From an uncultured Candidatus Saccharibacteria bacterium (GTDB lineage Bacteria > Patescibacteriota > Saccharimonadia > Saccharimonadales > Saccharimonadaceae): a DNA stretch of 20,948 bases. Below the pieces are notes generated by a model. That model made no database searches. It was not told the origin of the DNA and was given only the letters and a program-made list of their open reading frames with translations. The DNA lies in contig CALIXG010000061.1 of the NCBI GenBank assembly GCA_938046495.1, positions 1 to 20,948 on the forward strand, in the 5' to 3' direction. A program made the position numbers and the translations under genes. Shown piece after piece: positions 13,815 to 20,914 of the stretch (its first letter is position 1; every line of letters starts with the position of its first letter).

Positions 13815-14618
13815 TTAAGAATTTAAGTTGAAGAGCTTGAGATAAGCTTCGGTAACTTTGGCTGGCTCACCCTCTTCGATAATTTTACCTTTTTCAATGA
13901 GAATAGCACGGTCACAATAAGCCATCACATTTTCCATAGAATGTGTCACCAAAATCACGGTTTGCTTGCCATGAAGTGAGGCGAAATAATCATTACATTT
14001 CTTCTGGAAGGCAGCGTCACCGACAGCGAGCACCTCATCGAGAATCAAAATATCGCCACGGGCACGAATCGCGATGGAAAAGGCGAGACGCACTTGCATA
14101 CCAGAAGAATAATTTTTTAATTTCTGGTCCATAAATTCTGGAAGTTCGGCAAAATTCACAATGTCATCATACATGGCATCCATTTCTTGATTGGAAAAAC
14201 CAAGCATGGCGCCATTAAGATAGACATTTTCACGACCAGTGAGTTCAGGATTAAAACCGACACCGAGTTCGATAAATGGTACAAGTGAACCATCAATTTC
14301 AATCTTACCCTTGGTAGGGGTGTAAATCTGGGAAAGTAACTTCAAGAGAGTAGATTTACCAGAACCATTACGGCCAACGATACCGAGAAATTCACCATCA
14401 TAAACCTTGAAACTAACATCGTTTAGAACTTGTTGTTCAGTGTAACCTTTGATGCCGCGAAGACGATTAAAAATCACTTGCTTCAAGCCAAAAGAGCGCT
14501 CGGTAGGAAGTTTAAAAGTTTTGGAAAGATGCGAAACGGTGATGGCTACTTTACGTTCTTGTGTTTTTTCGGCGGCTTTTTCAGTAGACTTTTGAATAGA
14601 TTTTTGAGTTTTCGACAT
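13815..14618 (-). CDS. Polysaccharide ABC exporter, ATP-binding subunit (Wzt/TagH-like)
   Basis: A 267-residue ATPase that powers export of a lipid-linked surface glycan with the permease encoded just upstream. Seen: Walker A GRNGSGKST (82-90), the subfamily hallmark FIELGVGFNPELTGRENVYLNG (115-136), ABC signature YSSGMQVRLAF (170-180), Walker B ILILDE (190-195) with VLAVGD, and the H-loop VTHS (224-227). It lacks the C-terminal glycan-recognition domain of the larger Wzt proteins, so export may not depend on recognising a capped chain. The first 23 residues are a Lys/Gln/Thr/Glu-rich tail absent from most relatives. The start is secure: GGAGG lies 4 bases before the ATG, which shares its A with the TAA of the permease gene. 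Confidence 0.93.
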   Translation of the reverse strand: MSKTQKSIQKSTEKAAEKTQERKVAITVSHLSKTFKLPTERSFGLKQVIFNRLRGIKGYTEQQVLNDVSFKVYDGEFLGIVGRNGSGKSTLLKLLSQIYTPTKGKIEIDGSLVPFIELGVGFNPELTGRENVYLNGAMLGFSNQEMDAMYDDIVNFAELPEFMDQKLKNYSSGMQVRLAFSIAIRARGDILILDEVLAVGDAAFQKKCNDYFASLHGKQTVILVTHSMENVMAYCDRAILIEKGKIIEEGEPAKVTEAYLKLFNLNS

Positions 14619-15430
14619 TAGGCCTCCTCCGCAAAATATTTAGAGTGTTTTCGGAAATAGATACTACCGATAGTTAGAACAAATAAGGTGATAAAGACTG
14701 GCAAAAAGCGCAAGAAAATATTATCAATATAATTCCAAACGGTGATGGATTGATCAGTAATTAAAAGATATCTAGCGTCCTGAATCACCTGGGCGATAGG
14801 ATTGAGAAGTAAAACCTTGGCAGCTACAGCGCTACTAGCGGAAACCATGGTGATCGGATAAATAATCGGCACTGCATAGAAGAGCGCCTGCATCAAGACT
14901 TCCCAAATGGAAGAAATATCGCGATATTTAACATTGATGGAACCGAGGAAAAAAGCAATCCCGAGACTAAGTAGATAAAGTTCCAGAATTACTAATGGCG
15001 CAAGAAGCCAAGTGAAGGAAGGTGTAACGCCATTGAGCAAGGCAAAAACGATAATCACACAGAGATTAATTAAGAAATTAATTAAGGCAGTGATGGTAGA
15101 CGAAACGACGATAATCCACTTGGGAAAACTAATTTTGCGAAGTAGGTCACTCCGGCCGACGATAGCCTGAATACCTTGACTAGTACATTCCGAAAAGAAA
15201 CTCCAGAAAACCGTACCGGTCATCAGATAGACGGAATAATGTGGAATATCTCCACCCATTTTCAAAATTTTAGCAAAAACGGTATATAAAATGGCAAATA
15301 AAAGCATTGGACGAAGGACGGCCCAAAGATAACCGAGGACGGAACCTTGATAGCGGATTTTAAAGTCGGTCTTGACTAATTCCTTCAGAAGAATGCTATT
15401 TTTACGGCTCCAAATTTTTGGAATATTCAT
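14618..15430 (-). CDS. Polysaccharide ABC exporter, permease subunit (Wzm/TagG-like)
   Basis: A 270-residue ABC-2-type permease with six predicted membrane helices after an amphipathic N-terminus. Seen: the family start LLKELVKTDFKIRYQGSVLGYLWAVLRPM (positions about 14-42), where the charged segment precedes the first helix; the mid-protein LGIAFFLGSINVKYRDISSIWEVLMQ coupling region that contacts the ATPase; and YAVPIIYPITMV. It should form the membrane channel for a lipid-linked glycan. It is the first gene of a two-gene operon, overlapping the ATPase gene by one base. The ATG follows a TGATATAAT element by 6 bases with no ribosome site, so the operon mRNA is probably leaderless. Divergent from a GT2 gene. 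Confidence 0.92.
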   Translation of the reverse strand: MNIPKIWSRKNSILLKELVKTDFKIRYQGSVLGYLWAVLRPMLLFAILYTVFAKILKMGGDIPHYSVYLMTGTVFWSFFSECTSQGIQAIVGRSDLLRKISFPKWIIVVSSTITALINFLINLCVIIVFALLNGVTPSFTWLLAPLVILELYLLSLGIAFFLGSINVKYRDISSIWEVLMQALFYAVPIIYPITMVSASSAVAAKVLLLNPIAQVIQDARYLLITDQSITVWNYIDNIFLRFLPVFITLFVLTIGSIYFRKHSKYFAEEA

Positions 15431-15436
15431 AAATAA

Positions 15437-15445
15437 ATTATATCA
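15437..15445 (-). promoter_or_regulatory. Extended -10 promoter of the ABC exporter operon
   Basis: TGATATAAT on the minus strand, ending 6 bases before the permease ATG at 15430. The predicted start coincides with the ATG. No convincing -35. Confidence 0.68.
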
Positions 15446-15469
15446 TATGCGAGTTTTGACAAGGGTGCA

Positions 15470-15478
15470 TGTTATAAT
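15470..15478 (+). promoter_or_regulatory. Extended -10 promoter of the GT2 gene at 15487
   Basis: TGTTATAAT, ending 8 bases before the ATG. The predicted start lies within about two bases of the ATG. The nearby TTGACA (15456-15461) is only 11 bases upstream of the hexamer and cannot be its -35. Confidence 0.65.
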
Positions 15479-15486
15479 TAAAACAA

Positions 15487-16440
15487 ATGAAACCATTAAT
15501 TTCTGTAATTATTCCAATCTATAACACGGGCGATTCGGCAGTAAAATTGTTGAATAAATTAACCAAGCAAAGTTACGAAAATCTAGAAATCATTTGTGTG
15601 GACGACGGATCGAAGGACGGTAGTTTTGATTTGGTCGCGGAATTCATTAGGCAGAGTAAACTTAAAAATAAAAATCTTAATATGACGATTCTGTGTCAAA
15701 AAAATCAGGGTGCAGCAGGTGCGAGAAATTTGGGACTAAAAAAAGCTTCAGGTGAATACATAACTTTTATTGATTCAGATGATGAAGTGAAGAAAACTCA
15801 TATCGAAGATTTATTGAAGAGTCTAGAGAAAGATCCGAGAAATGCGCTTTCGGTCTGTGGCTACGTTTATCGTCGTTTGAGAATGCAGACGGAAAAAAAT
15901 TTCTTTACTAACGAAATTTGGACAGGGCTGGAAGAGGTGAATTTTCGTGCTTATATTTTAAGTCTGCTAGCGAGTGATGGCCGGATGTATGCGGCGATTA
16001 ATAAAATGTTCCGACTTTCGGTGATTAAAAAAGCAAAAGTAGAATTTCCGGTGGGTTGGGATTTTGCAGAAGACACGATGTTTGTTTTACGATATTTGAA
16101 GGCGGCGGAAGAAGCTGGCTTTAATCGTATCGGTATGGTTCTAAAAGCCAATTATATTTATAACTACGGTACTGAAACAAGCACGGTGGCAAGTTCATCG
16201 ATGAAATTTAATAACTGGCAGAAATCTTTCCAGAATATTACAAAATGGGCGGAAGATAAAAATGATTCGACAGAAATTAAGAACTTAAAACAAAAATGGC
16301 TGAAAAAACTATATTTACGTTTTAAGATTTCTCATGCTTTAGCGGTGGCGCGAAGTGCGATGCCACTGACAAAAAAATGGAAGTACCTAAATCCCTTAGT
16401 ACTTCCCCTGGCGAGTCTGGCCGCGAAAATTCGCAAATAA
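15487..16440 (+). CDS. Glycosyltransferase family 2
   Basis: A 317-residue GT-A glycosyltransferase, expected to add a sugar to a surface glycan at the inner membrane face. Seen: start ISVIIPIYNTGD (5-16), nucleotide-binding VDDGSKDGS (38-46), QGAAGARNLGLKKASGEYITFIDSDDE (74-100) holding the metal-binding DSDD (96-99), and the acceptor/base region WDFAEDTMFVLRYL. The C-terminus (about 240-317) is basic and helical without a clear membrane segment. It stands alone on the plus strand, divergent from the ABC exporter and nearly touching the convergent methyltransferase-like gene: only 2 bases separate the stop codons. There is no ribosome site before the ATG. Donor and acceptor are unknown. Confidence 0.9.
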   Translation: MKPLISVIIPIYNTGDSAVKLLNKLTKQSYENLEIICVDDGSKDGSFDLVAEFIRQSKLKNKNLNMTILCQKNQGAAGARNLGLKKASGEYITFIDSDDEVKKTHIEDLLKSLEKDPRNALSVCGYVYRRLRMQTEKNFFTNEIWTGLEEVNFRAYILSLLASDGRMYAAINKMFRLSVIKKAKVEFPVGWDFAEDTMFVLRYLKAAEEAGFNRIGMVLKANYIYNYGTETSTVASSSMKFNNWQKSFQNITKWAEDKNDSTEIKNLKQKWLKKLYLRFKISHALAVARSAMPLTKKWKYLNPLVLPLASLAAKIRK

Positions 16441-16442
16441 GT

Positions 16443-16928
16443 TTATTTAAATTTAATTTTGGGAAGAATGCGTGGAGTGCGTTTGGCGTATTCTAAATAT
16501 TCTTTCCCAAATTTTCTAGCCAACCATTTTTCTTCCGTAATTTGCATAAAAACTACGAGATATAAATAAAAGAAAAGAATAAATCCGAGCATAAATAAAT
16601 TATGAGCGGTAATTAAAATTCCACTAAAAATAAAGAAAAAAGCCGTGTAAATCGGGTGACGTGTGACGGAATAAATTCCAGTGGTGACGAGTTTACCAGA
16701 TTGAATTTCGTGGGCGATATTTTGAATTAATACGGCATAAATCCAGAAAAAGATACCCGTAAAAATTAAGATAATTCCAAAAATTTGAAAAACTAGATCA
16801 AAAGAGGTAATTTCGCCAGCCTGAAAAAACCCCTGCCGTTTTAAGTGAAAAGCCAGTACGGTAATTAAACTACAAGTGATTACATAGATTGGCCCTACAC
16901 CGAAAACTGGCAAGGATGATTTTTTCAT
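16443..16928 (-). CDS. Isoprenylcysteine carboxyl methyltransferase-family membrane protein
   Basis: A 161-residue membrane protein with four or five hydrophobic segments. Its C-terminal half carries the ICMT/PEMT-like SAM-binding pattern: LVTTGIYSVTRHPIY (80-94) with the conserved Arg-His-Pro, then EEKWLARKFGKEYLEYAKRTPRILP (132-156) with the conserved Glu-Glu pair. Bacterial members are thought to methylate lipids or other hydrophobic acceptors; the eukaryotic isoprenylcysteine substrate is unlikely here. It is the last gene of the GT4-GT2-galE operon, 9 bases after galE, with AGGAG 4 bases before the ATG, so it may modify the glycan carrier lipid or a product of that operon. That link is inference. 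Confidence 0.8.
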   Translation of the reverse strand: MKKSSLPVFGVGPIYVITCSLITVLAFHLKRQGFFQAGEITSFDLVFQIFGIILIFTGIFFWIYAVLIQNIAHEIQSGKLVTTGIYSVTRHPIYTAFFFIFSGILITAHNLFMLGFILFFYLYLVVFMQITEEKWLARKFGKEYLEYAKRTPRILPKIKFK

Positions 16929-16937
16929 AAGACTCCT

Positions 16938-17939
16938 TTATTTGGCGGAATCGAGGAAGTTAATCGTATCGCGCATCGCGTCCTCAATAGTGTGCGTAGT
17001 TTCCCAGTTCAATTCCCTCTTGGCTTTAGAAGGATCAGCAAAGATTTCAGCAAGATCACCTGGACGACGTTCAGCAAAATGGTGTGGCAAGGCGGCATGA
17101 TTGGCTTCTTCGAAAGCATGCATGATTTCAAGTACGGAAGTGCCGCGACCAGAACCGAGATTATAAATGGAAGTACCAGTCTTTTCGAAAGCTTGCATAG
17201 ATTTCAAATGACCAAGAGCGAGATCGACGACATGAATGTAATCACGAATACAAGTACCATCACGAGTATCATAATCATTGCCGTAGATGGCGAGTTCTTT
17301 AATTTCGCCACTTCTCACTTTCATGACGATTGGCATGAGATTGTTTGGAATACCGTTTGGATCTTCACCAAGTAGACCAGATTCGTGAGCACCAACTGGA
17401 TTGAAGTAGCGCAAGATTACTACAGACATTTCTGGGCGAGCCACCGCTTCAGCTTCCAGGATTTTCTCAATCACGTGTTTGGTTTCACCGTATGGGTTAG
17501 TAATAGCGACACCAGTAACGAGATCTTCGCTAAGCTTGCCGGAATTCTTCGCGCCATAAACGGTAGCGGAAGAACTGAAGATAATTTTATTAACCTTAAA
17601 TTCGGCCATACATTTCAAAAGATTGACGGTACCCTGAACGTTGGTTTCGTAATATTCGAGGGGTTTTTCGATAGATTCAGCGACTGCTTTGAGGCCAGCA
17701 AAATGAATGACAGCTTCAAAATCGTGAGACTGAAAAAGTTCACGCATCCCAGCGAGATCTAAAATATCAATTTTGTGAAATTCCGGCTTAGTGCCAGTGA
17801 GAGTGGCGATTTTATCTAAAACTTCGATTTTACTATTAAATAAATTATCGATAATTGTAACTTCGTGACCAGCCTTAATTAATTCTACGACAGTATGTGA
17901 ACCAATGTAGCCAGTACCTCCAGTAACGAGAATTTTCAT
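16938..17939 (-). CDS. galE: UDP-glucose 4-epimerase
   Basis: GalE interconverts UDP-glucose and UDP-galactose (in some forms UDP-GlcNAc and UDP-GalNAc) using bound NAD, supplying galactose donors for the glycosyltransferases around it. It has 333 residues, a normal length. Seen: NAD-binding TGGTGYIGS (6-14), IDN (30-32), the DILD segment, HFAGLKAVAES (79-89), SSSATVYG (122-129) with catalytic Ser124, and YGETK (150-154) with catalytic Tyr150 and Lys154. Also seen is the substrate region RYFNPVGAHESGLLGEDPNGIPNNLMP. AGGAG lies about 9 bases before the ATG. The preceding GT2 gene ends TAT AAT TAA, which could double as a -10 for galE. It is third in the operon. Confidence 0.95.
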   Translation of the reverse strand: MKILVTGGTGYIGSHTVVELIKAGHEVTIIDNLFNSKIEVLDKIATLTGTKPEFHKIDILDLAGMRELFQSHDFEAVIHFAGLKAVAESIEKPLEYYETNVQGTVNLLKCMAEFKVNKIIFSSSATVYGAKNSGKLSEDLVTGVAITNPYGETKHVIEKILEAEAVARPEMSVVILRYFNPVGAHESGLLGEDPNGIPNNLMPIVMKVRSGEIKELAIYGNDYDTRDGTCIRDYIHVVDLALGHLKSMQAFEKTGTSIYNLGSGRGTSVLEIMHAFEEANHAALPHHFAERRPGDLAEIFADPSKAKRELNWETTHTIEDAMRDTINFLDSAK

Positions 17940-17958
17940 GTGGGTTGACTCCTTTTTA

Positions 17959-18945
17959 TTAATTATAACCCCTCAGAGTGATTTTTCGAAAAATTTGATA
18001 GAGGATACCACGAGGACTATGAATTAATTTCAAATAAACACGAAGTTTTTTGGTGAGATAAGGATTTTTGAATTGAGAGCTGGCGAGTTTTCTGGTTTTC
18101 ATCAAATATACATCGTAATATGATTTATTAATTTGGCGACTTATCGCATGATCTAAAAAAGCAAAATAAGCTAATAATGATGCCACTTCGGCGGATAGTT
18201 TCAAGTCTGGATCTTGCAGATATTGACCTGCTTCGATTGCCATTTGTTCTTTAACTTGAAGGCGTTTTAGAGTTTTTTCCTTGGAATAGAGATTTTTAGT
18301 AATTTCTGAATGTGTGCGCTGATAAATATATAATACATCGGAAATATAGAAAACTTTTTGCGCATGAGAAAATAGCTTATACGTAGTGAGATTATCTTCG
18401 TGAATTTGCCCAGCTGGATATTCAATATGATTGTTACTAAATAACTTTTTTCGATAAAGTTTATTCCAAGCTAAAATATTGAAGTCCTGTTGCTTAATTA
18501 AGAGGTCTTTGGTAGCTTGAGCACCTGTGATTTTCTGAGATTTCAAGACGTGATTGATTTCAGAATTTTCGAATTTTTCTTGATAACCACAAACCGTAAT
18601 ATCTATATTTGAATCTTCAAAAAACGGTGCCGCTAATTTTTCTAAATAATCCGATTTTACCGAGTCATCACTATCAATAAAACAAACTAGTTCGCCGTTC
18701 GCTAGATTAAGACCCTGATTACGAGCGGCAGAAAGTCCACCATTTTTTTGAGAAAAGATTCGAATTTTAGGGTTAGATTCATATTCATTTAATATCTTTT
18801 CAGTCTGATCAGTAGACCCGTCATTAATTACAATAATCTCAAAATTGGAATACGTTTGATTAATTAAAGAATCCAGACAAGTTTTAATGTATTTTTCAAC
18901 ATTGTAAGCCGGAACAATAACAGAAATAAGTGGGGTGCTATTCAT
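17959..18945 (-). CDS. Glycosyltransferase family 2
   Basis: A 328-residue GT-A glycosyltransferase. Seen: LISVIVPAYNVEKYIKTCLDSLINQTY (6-32), the very common opening of this family; INDGSTDQT (40-48); QKNGGLSAARNQGLNLANGELVCFIDSDD (66-94) with the DSDD metal site (91-94); and IHEDNLTTYKLF in the acceptor/base position, where E-D is kept. The C-terminus is basic (LTKKLRVYLKLIHSPRG...), likely resting on the membrane. Its ATG directly abuts the TAA of the upstream GT4 gene, the same zero-gap arrangement as at 3009/3010, which suggests translational coupling. AAAGG lies about 9 bases before the start. It is followed by galE after 19 bases. Sugar specificity unknown. Confidence 0.9.
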   Translation of the reverse strand: MNSTPLISVIVPAYNVEKYIKTCLDSLINQTYSNFEIIVINDGSTDQTEKILNEYESNPKIRIFSQKNGGLSAARNQGLNLANGELVCFIDSDDSVKSDYLEKLAAPFFEDSNIDITVCGYQEKFENSEINHVLKSQKITGAQATKDLLIKQQDFNILAWNKLYRKKLFSNNHIEYPAGQIHEDNLTTYKLFSHAQKVFYISDVLYIYQRTHSEITKNLYSKEKTLKRLQVKEQMAIEAGQYLQDPDLKLSAEVASLLAYFAFLDHAISRQINKSYYDVYLMKTRKLASSQFKNPYLTKKLRVYLKLIHSPRGILYQIFRKITLRGYN

Positions 18946-20121
18946 TTATTTAACCTTTTCATTAAGTAGTGGAATGAGTTTTTCGTGTATGATTTTTTCA
19001 TAATCAAATTCCTGAAGATATTTTAATCGCGACTGATAACCAAATTTTTCCACTAATTTTGGATTTGATAATAATTTTTCTATAGCCTGGGCTAACGCGT
19101 CAGAATCTTTAGCTGGAATAAGTAGACCATTTCTTTGATCTTCGACAACTTCCGGATTACCATCAATATTAGTGGCAATGATAGCCTTACCAAGCATCGT
19201 GGCATCAATAAGTGAAAGACTAAGACCTTCGATATGAGATGGGAGAATAAAGATTTCCGCTTCAGAAATTTTCTTTAATGGTTCATCGGTAAAACCGTGA
19301 TAAATAATTTGGGAACTAGAATGCTTTTGACAAAAATCAGATAGCGGACCAGTCCCATAGATATGTAGTTTAGCTTCAGGAAATTTTCCAGCGACTTGTG
19401 AAAATCCGGTAATTAATTCCCTAATTCCCTTATATTCTTCTAGTCTTCCAAGATAGATTAAAGAATGTGGAGATGGTTTTATTGCTTCAAATTCCGCATA
19501 TCGATCAATGGCGCCATTTTTTATAGTAATCAGATTTTTTAAATTCTTAATGTTAGTGCGAGAAATTAACTCTTCAAAATATTTTCGCTCGTAATCAGAA
19601 ATAAAGATAATTTTTTCGACATTTTTGGCAATTCGGAGAATTTTTTTACCAATATAATTTTTATATTTTTGATCAACATTTTGCAGAACCCAACTACGAA
19701 AGTCCATGTGGTCTAACCAAAAAACCGGAATATGCATCTTCTTTGCTGCTAAAGTAGCGGCGATTAAATCGTCACGAGATTGCACAATAATAGCGGCTGG
19801 CTGATATTTTTTAAATTGTTTTCGATACCAAAAAGAAAGGCATTGTTGCCACAATAAATAAATTGGTAGAAGAAAATTTCTTATTCCACTCCAATTTTGT
19901 TGACACAGAAAAGGTGATTTCTGAGCCAAGATTTTTTGATCTTGACTAACTTTAAGAAGTTTACTGGAAGAAGTAAAAATCACAGGCGTAAAATTATTTT
20001 TATTTAATATCTGAGAAAGGGTTAGCTGAAAAGTCTCCCCGCCGCCATAAAACTTTGGGTTAGTATTGCGAATCAAAATTATTCTAGGCTTTGATTTTTG
20101 ACCTTCAGAATCTTCATCCAT
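18946..20121 (-). CDS. Glycosyltransferase family 4
   Basis: A 391-residue GT-B glycosyltransferase, first gene of a four-gene operon. Seen: N-terminal domain opening RIILIRNTNPKFYGGGETF (13-31) with the glycine-rich loop GGGE (26-29), ISDYERKYF (174-182), donor domain LIYLGRLEEYKGI (221-233), HIYGTGPL (253-260), and the EX7E-type site HIEGLSLSLIDA, where Asp306 takes the place of the usual second Glu. That change is tolerated in some relatives. The first 10 residues are acidic and polar and may be dispensable. No ribosome site: the ATG follows TGATATAAT by 6 bases, so the mRNA is probably leaderless. Divergent from the GT2 gene at 20168. Confidence 0.9.
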   Translation of the reverse strand: MDEDSEGQKSKPRIILIRNTNPKFYGGGETFQLTLSQILNKNNFTPVIFTSSSKLLKVSQDQKILAQKSPFLCQQNWSGIRNFLLPIYLLWQQCLSFWYRKQFKKYQPAAIIVQSRDDLIAATLAAKKMHIPVFWLDHMDFRSWVLQNVDQKYKNYIGKKILRIAKNVEKIIFISDYERKYFEELISRTNIKNLKNLITIKNGAIDRYAEFEAIKPSPHSLIYLGRLEEYKGIRELITGFSQVAGKFPEAKLHIYGTGPLSDFCQKHSSSQIIYHGFTDEPLKKISEAEIFILPSHIEGLSLSLIDATMLGKAIIATNIDGNPEVVEDQRNGLLIPAKDSDALAQAIEKLLSNPKLVEKFGYQSRLKYLQEFDYEKIIHEKLIPLLNEKVK

Positions 20122-20127
20122 AAGTTA

Positions 20128-20136
20128 ATTATATCA
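20128..20136 (-). promoter_or_regulatory. Extended -10 promoter of the GT4-GT2-galE operon
   Basis: TGATATAAT on the minus strand, ending 6 bases before the ATG at 20121. With a 17-base spacer its -35 would fall on 20151-20156, on top of the -10 of the divergent promoter. Confidence 0.68.
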
Positions 20137-20148
20137 TTAGATAGACTG

Positions 20149-20157
20149 TGCTATAAT
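20149..20157 (+). promoter_or_regulatory. Extended -10 promoter of the GT2 gene at 20168
   Basis: TGCTATAAT, ending 10 bases before the ATG, with predicted start about 20164. AAGG (20158-20161) lies upstream of that start, so it would serve as a ribosome site only if transcription began earlier. Its own -35 position overlaps the minus-strand -10. Confidence 0.65.
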
Positions 20158-20167
20158 AAGGCTTAAT

Positions 20168-20914
20168 ATGAAGAGAGTTGATTTATCAGTGGCGGTGACC
20201 GCGCATAACGAAGGTATTATTGCGCATAAAACAATTTTAAGTCTATTTGCAGCAGCTAAGAAACTTGAAGAAAAAAATATTAGTTACGAATTTTTAGTTC
20301 ATATCGATAATGGCGACAAAGAAACCATTGATTATTTTAAACAATACGAAAAGAATAAAAAGTTTAGAATTTTTCAAAATCATTTCGGTGATTTAGGTTC
20401 ATCGCGCAATTTTCTTTCCCAGAATGCTGATGGTGAATGTATTGCTTTTTTGGATGCGGATGATTTAGTTTCCGATAATTGGCTGATAACCGCTTATGAA
20501 ACATTACAGAATTCTAAACAGGAAGCCGTGGTTCATCCAGAGGCAGTTTTAACTTTTGGTCTTGATATTAAGAATGTTTTAATGATACAGAAGAATTCCT
20601 TAAAACTAACAGAGCAAATCCCAATTATGGTCGGCGAGAATTGTTGGTGTTCGGTAGTAATGGCGAAAACTGAAACTCTCTTAAAAATTCCTTATCATAA
20701 ACTAGGAAATGGCTATGGATATGAAGATTATATTTTTAATCTTGAAACTATGTACGCTAATATTGATCATCTCGTAGCAAAAGAAACTGTGCTTTTCTAT
20801 CGAAGATCAAATACATCAATGCTCTCAACTAATAACTCAAATAGCTTCGTAATTCCCTACGTGGATATTTTTGACGTTAAAAATATCCAAAAATTATATG
20901 AAAATTATTGTTAA
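20168..20914 (+). CDS. Glycosyltransferase family 2, variant donor motif, possibly shortened
   Basis: A 248-residue GT-A protein. Seen: start LSVAVTAHNEGIIAHKTILSL (6-26); HIDNGDKET (45-53), where DNGD stands at the position usually held by DDGS; FGDLGSSRNFLSQNADGECIAFLDADD (73-99) with the DADD metal site (96-99); and GNGYGYEDYIFNLETM, which keeps the E-D of the acceptor/base region. YRRSNTSML near the end is typical of larger GT2 proteins that continue beyond this point, and another open frame overlaps the stop codon and runs to the window edge. The gene may therefore be complete and overlapped by the next one, or shortened by a frameshift. Probably leaderless. Substrate unknown. Confidence 0.82.
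   Translation: MKRVDLSVAVTAHNEGIIAHKTILSLFAAAKKLEEKNISYEFLVHIDNGDKETIDYFKQYEKNKKFRIFQNHFGDLGSSRNFLSQNADGECIAFLDADDLVSDNWLITAYETLQNSKQEAVVHPEAVLTFGLDIKNVLMIQKNSLKLTEQIPIMVGENCWCSVVMAKTETLLKIPYHKLGNGYGYEDYIFNLETMYANIDHLVAKETVLFYRRSNTSMLSTNNSNSFVIPYVDIFDVKNIQKLYENYC

Noticed and set aside
15456..15461. TTGACA as -35 of the GT2 promoter
   Set aside because: It is only 11 bases from the TATAAT, too short for sigma-70-type polymerase.
16992..17762. Two open frames of about 125 codons antisense to galE
   Set aside because: They are shadow frames of a conserved enzyme gene with no start signals of their own.
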